DNA of 64,000 nt from Lysobacter sp. (GTDB lineage Bacteria; Pseudomonadota; Gammaproteobacteria; Xanthomonadales; Xanthomonadaceae). Shown here piece by piece: positions 60,797 to 64,000 of the stretch; positions within the stretch are counted from its first letter, which is position 1; each line of letters begins with the position of its first letter. Both the position numbers and the translations under genes were made by a program. Location: NCBI GenBank assembly GCA_011526085.1, contig WYBC01000019.1:62001-126000 (forward strand). Reading direction: 5' to 3'. The notes under the pieces are model-generated. The model searched no databases and was not told the origin of the DNA. It saw only the letters and a program-made list of their open reading frames with translations.

Positions 60797-62029
60797 CTAC
60801 GACGCCGGCTTCGGCAGCGTCGCCCGCAGCCACAGATAGCCGGCCACCGCGGCGATCACCGATGCGCAGAGCACGCCGAGCACGCTGCTGTCGGCCAGTG
60901 CCGGCGCGGCTTCGAACGCCAGCGAGGCGATGAACAGGCTCATGGTGAAACCGATGCCGCAGAGCAGGCCCAGGCCGACGACGGCCTTGAAGTCGAGCCC
61001 GTCGCCGAAGCGGGCGATGCCGGTGACGTGGCCGAGCAGCGCCGCCAGCACGATGCCGATCGGCTTGCCCAGCAGCAGGCCCAGCGCGATGCCCAGCGGC
61101 ACCGGCGCCAGCACGTCGCCCGGCGCCACGCCGCCCAGCGCCAGACCCGCGTTCGCGAACGCGAACACCGGCAGGATGCCGTAGGCCACCCACGGATGCA
61201 GCGCGTGTTCGAGATGTTCCAGCGGCGAATGTTCGATCTCGTCGTCGACCGCATCGTCCTTGCGCACGTGCGGGATCATCAGGCCGGTGACCACCCCGGC
61301 GAGGGTCGCATGCACGCCGGACTTCAGCACGCACACCCAGACCACCACGCCGAGCAGCAGGTAAGGCGTGAGCGAACGCACGCCGCGGCGGTTCAACAGC
61401 GCCATGATCGCGATGGCGACGCCGGCGGAGACCAGCGCCGTCGTCGACAGGTCGCTGGTGTAGAACACGGCGATGATGACGATCGCGGCGAGATCGTCGA
61501 GCACCGCGATGGTCGACAGCAGCAGTTTCATCGCGACCGGCGCGCGCGAACCGAGCAGCGAGAGGATGCCGAGCGCGAACGCGATGTCGGTCGCCGCAGG
61601 AATCGCCCAGCCCTGCATCGCCACCGGGTCGTCGCGGTTGATCGCAGCGTAGATCAGCGCCGGGCAGGCCACGCCCGCCAGCGCGCACAACAGCGGCTGG
61701 ATCAACTGCGCACGGCTGGACAGCTGGCCGCTGAGCACTTCGCGCTTGATCTCCAGCGCCACCAGCAGGAAGAAGATCGCCATCAGGCCGTCGTTGATCC
61801 ACAGCAGCAGCGGCTTGGCCAGATTCAACTGGCCCACGCGCACCTGCACCGGCAGTTCGCGGAAACCGTCGTAGAACGGCGACAACGGCGAATTCGCGAG
61901 CAGCATCGCCAGCATCGCGGCGCCGATCAGCAGGATGCCGCCCGCGGCCTCCAGCCGGAAGAATTCCTGCAGCCCGCGCACCGCGCGCGAAGGCAGACCC
62001 GTCGCGCGCGCGTCGCGATCCGTCGTCAT
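60797..62029 (-). CDS. nhaA: Na+/H+ antiporter, NhaA type
   Basis: A 410-residue antiporter with 12 helices. The NhaA core is plain: GWAIPAATDIAFALGILSLL, with the twin-Asp ion site in IAVLDDLAAIVIIAVFYTSD, and LSGQLSSRAQ/EIKREVL typical of helix IV surroundings. NhaA exchanges two protons for one sodium under alkaline or saline stress. It begins four bases after the CaCA gene, so the two are co-transcribed. Confidence 0.95.
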   Translation of the reverse strand: MTTDRDARATGLPSRAVRGLQEFFRLEAAGGILLIGAAMLAMLLANSPLSPFYDGFRELPVQVRVGQLNLAKPLLLWINDGLMAIFFLLVALEIKREVLSGQLSSRAQLIQPLLCALAGVACPALIYAAINRDDPVAMQGWAIPAATDIAFALGILSLLGSRAPVAMKLLLSTIAVLDDLAAIVIIAVFYTSDLSTTALVSAGVAIAIMALLNRRGVRSLTPYLLLGVVVWVCVLKSGVHATLAGVVTGLMIPHVRKDDAVDDEIEHSPLEHLEHALHPWVAYGILPVFAFANAGLALGGVAPGDVLAPVPLGIALGLLLGKPIGIVLAALLGHVTGIARFGDGLDFKAVVGLGLLCGIGFTMSLFIASLAFEAAPALADSSVLGVLCASVIAAVAGYLWLRATLPKPAS

Positions 62030-62033
62030 CCGA

Positions 62034-62984
62034 TCACCGCGCCAGCAGCAGTTCGGCCACGACCCACGCGACGAACGCGAACAGCAGCACCCAACCTTCG
62101 GGGCGACTGATCTGCAGGTCGCGGCGCAGCATCGGATACAGCAGCAGCGACGCCGCGAGCGCGGCCGGCAGCTCGAAGCCGACGAAGGAGGTGGGAATCG
62201 GCAGGTCGCGCAGCGCGGCCATGCCGCCGACCACGATCAGCAGATTGAACAGGCTCGAACCGATCACGTGGCCGACGACGATGTCGCCCTGCCCGCGGCG
62301 CGCGGCCGAGACCGCGGCGACCGCTTCCGGAAGCGCGGTGGCGATGGCGACCACGATCAGACCGGTGAGCACCGGGCTCAGACCCCACGCGGTGCCGACG
62401 ATGGGCACGTGCCGCACCAGCCACAGCGCGCCGAAATACAGCAGCGCGGCGCCGATGGCGAAGCGGATGAGATTGAGACCGAGGCCGTCGCCGGTCTTGA
62501 GGAATCCCGAAAGCGCATCCTGCACTTCCGGCGTTTCGCGGCGGCCGAGCACCAGCGCGACGGCGACCACGATCGCGAACGCGATCACGAAGATCAGGCC
62601 CTCGACGCGCGTGAGCACGCCGTCGAAGCCGAGCGCGATCAGCGCGATGGTGGCGAGAATCAGGCAGATCAGCAGCGGCGCCAGCGCGCGCCAGCGCACC
62701 AGCAGCGGCGCGGCGATCGCCGCCAGACCGAGGGTGAGGCCGAAATTGACGATGTTGCTGCCGATGGCGTTGCCGAGCGCGAGATTCTGGCTGCCGACGA
62801 CGAAGGCGCGGGCATTGACCGCGAGCTCCGGGATCGACGTGCCGAAGGCGACCAGCAGCAGGCCGGTGGCGAACGGCGACCAGCCGAAGCGCCGCGACAG
62901 CCCGGACGCGCCCTTCAGGATCGAGTCGCCGCCCAGCGCGAGGAACAACAGCGCCAGCAGGCACCAGCCCAGTGACAGGATCAT
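62034..62984 (-). CDS. CaCA family Ca2+/Na+ (or H+) exchanger
   Basis: A 316-residue YrbG-like cation exchanger with ten helices in two inverted repeats. The alpha repeats are GLLLVAFGTSIPELAVN and GLIVVAIATALPEAVAAVSA, holding the two essential glutamates, followed by GNAIGSNIVNFGLTLGL and GHVIGSSLFNLLIVVGG. It heads a two-gene operon with nhaA, and with nhaD nearby forms a cation homeostasis cluster. Confidence 0.93.
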   Translation of the reverse strand: MILSLGWCLLALLFLALGGDSILKGASGLSRRFGWSPFATGLLLVAFGTSIPELAVNARAFVVGSQNLALGNAIGSNIVNFGLTLGLAAIAAPLLVRWRALAPLLICLILATIALIALGFDGVLTRVEGLIFVIAFAIVVAVALVLGRRETPEVQDALSGFLKTGDGLGLNLIRFAIGAALLYFGALWLVRHVPIVGTAWGLSPVLTGLIVVAIATALPEAVAAVSAARRGQGDIVVGHVIGSSLFNLLIVVGGMAALRDLPIPTSFVGFELPAALAASLLLYPMLRRDLQISRPEGWVLLFAFVAWVVAELLLAR

Positions 62985-63044
62985 CGCAGCGTCTCCCTTG
63001 GCATCGTCCGCCCGATTCTATGCCAGACCGGCGGGACGTGCGCC

Positions 63045-63671
63045 TCAGCCGCAGCCTTCGACGTAATCGATCTGCGGCGGGACACCGATGCGCCAGGCGA
63101 CGATCGCATCACCCGCATCGGTCTCGAACACGAGCGCGGCAGGACCGCCGGCGGAATCCTGCGTACGCAACGTGCGCGCGCCCTCGACGTATTTGTGCGG
63201 CATCGACTGCATCGCGGGATACAGGCGCGCGAGGTCGTCGGCGGACATGCCGACCTTGCCGCCGCCGGGCGCGAGGATCGCATCGCTGCGCACGTCGATG
63301 CGCGCGAACTTGCCGCCTTCGAACATGAAGGCGAAGGGGAACGGCGGTGCGCCGCGCGGTGCCGGCGTCAGGAAGTAACAACCGCCGGCATCGTCCGGTG
63401 CGCCTTCGAGCGCCTTGCCCCAGGCCATGCGCACGGCTTCTTCGTCGGCGCCGAAAGGCGCGGGTCCGAAACCGGCGAACGTGATGGTGCCGGCCGCGGG
63501 CCGCATGCCCGGCACGGCATCGACCGCAGGCGGCATATCCGTGGCGGCGGCGGCAGGCGGCGCGTCGACGGCAGGCGTCGTCGCGGGCGCCGCGGGCGCC
63601 TCGTCGCGACAGCCGGGAAGAGCGACCAGAGCCGCGGCGATGAGAGCGGGGATCAGGATCGGCGTGCGCAT
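63045..63671 (-). CDS. Lipoprotein of unknown function
   Basis: A 208-residue protein with the lipobox ALPGC (Cys21), an Ala/Pro-rich linker (about 22-60), and a mature domain with GPAPFGADEEAVRMAWGKAL and GGCYFLTPA...ARIDV, ending YVEGCG. The pattern resembles small xanthomonad lipoproteins with a beta-rich PASTA/YmdC-like domain, but I cannot name it. The start at 63671 is where the signal peptide begins. Confidence 0.72.
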   Translation of the reverse strand: MRTPILIPALIAAALVALPGCRDEAPAAPATTPAVDAPPAAAATDMPPAVDAVPGMRPAAGTITFAGFGPAPFGADEEAVRMAWGKALEGAPDDAGGCYFLTPAPRGAPPFPFAFMFEGGKFARIDVRSDAILAPGGGKVGMSADDLARLYPAMQSMPHKYVEGARTLRTQDSAGGPAALVFETDAGDAIVAWRIGVPPQIDYVEGCG

Positions 63672-63774
63672 GCGACGGCTCCAGCGAAGGGGTCGACACA
63701 GGGTAAACCGCCGCATCGCGGGCCGCGATGCGGCGTGCGGATCGCACGACCGGCCATGCGCCGTCGCGCATCCT

Positions 63775-64000
63775 TCACGACATGAAATGTTTCCGCAGTC
63801 CCGCCCAGCACTGCTGGTAGTCGCGCTGGCGATGCGCGGCGTCCAACGCCTGCTGCGTGGGCCGCAGCGTCGCCCGGGTTTCGAACATGAAGGCCATGGT
63901 GTCGCGGATGTAATCGGGCTTCGAGGTATCGCTGTTCGACGCCTTCTCGAAGGTCGCCGCGTCCGGGCCGTGACCGGTCATGCAGTTGTGGATCGAACAA
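63775..64000 (-). CDS. hmgA: Homogentisate 1,2-dioxygenase, 3' end
   Basis: The last ~75 residues of HmgA, cut by the window edge. The segment [20 protein letters not shown] is the family's active-site region (His ligand and the HGPD motif), followed by LKPDY-like [17 protein letters not shown]. The enzyme opens homogentisate in tyrosine catabolism. The rest lies beyond position 64000. Confidence 0.88.
   Translation of the reverse strand, partial: CSIHNCMTGHGPDAATFEKASNSDTSKPDYIRDTMAFMFETRATLRPTQQALDAAHRQRDYQQCWAGLRKHFMS

Overview
The window is GC-rich chromosomal DNA of a gamma-proteobacterium, most likely of the Lysobacteraceae/Xanthomonadaceae (Lysobacter or Luteimonas type). The reasons are the Xanthomonas-style fis-purH arrangement, the abundant intergenic repeats built on GTAGGAGCGACG, a yeast-length PurC, two proteins with a C-terminal XVIPCD-like (X-type T4SS) secretion domain, and several very short or absent mRNA leaders. 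No prophage, CRISPR array, transposase or rRNA was seen. One tRNA (Gly, anticodon CCC) is present.

Layout. 0-5.4 kb: fis, purH, a GNAT acetyltransferase, two secreted proteins of unknown role, purD. 5.5-9.5 kb: two tandem XRE regulators, a macrodomain gene, and a large protein that looks like a decayed helicase. 9.6-15 kb: an LplT-PlsC fusion, a CD225/DUF2752/CD225 cluster, a DUF4124 protein and a metzincin protease. 15-20 kb: ilvE, a 700-bp mosaic of inverted repeats, a two-component pair, a candidate small RNA or leader, and rimK. 20.4-21.4 kb: a LecA-like lectin fused to an HExxH domain. 21.5-30 kb: an MFS transporter and the cyoABCD-surf1-regB-regA operon (quinol oxidase plus redox two-component system). 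30-37 kb: a lipoprotein, tRNA-Gly, an autotransporter esterase, thiS, thiG, trmB and an SLC13 permease.

36.9-42.5 kb is an accessory block with two paralogous small-protein/zincin-effector pairs carrying XVIPCD-like tails, plus a third unknown protein. 42.5-46 kb: trpE with a possible leader peptide, yegS and rpe. 46.7-50 kb holds a single 1080-aa protein joining a calcineurin-like phosphoesterase, an NB-ARC (STAND) NTPase and 41-residue TPR-type repeats. It sits between housekeeping genes and repeat islands, and it is the best candidate for an undescribed defence system. 50-53.5 kb: a DnaJ-domain protein, purC, two small membrane proteins and an EamA transporter. 53.7-57.9 kb: an A-A-B-A-B array of paralogous cysteine-rich lipoproteins (A) and LolA-like periplasmic proteins (B). 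58-64 kb: an epimerase, NhaD, NhaA, a CaCA exchanger, a lipoprotein and the 3' end of hmgA.

Functional themes are purine synthesis (purH, purD, purC, in separate places), respiration with its redox regulation, cation antiport, interbacterial warfare, and probable phage defence. Family assignments come from reading motifs; no database search was run.
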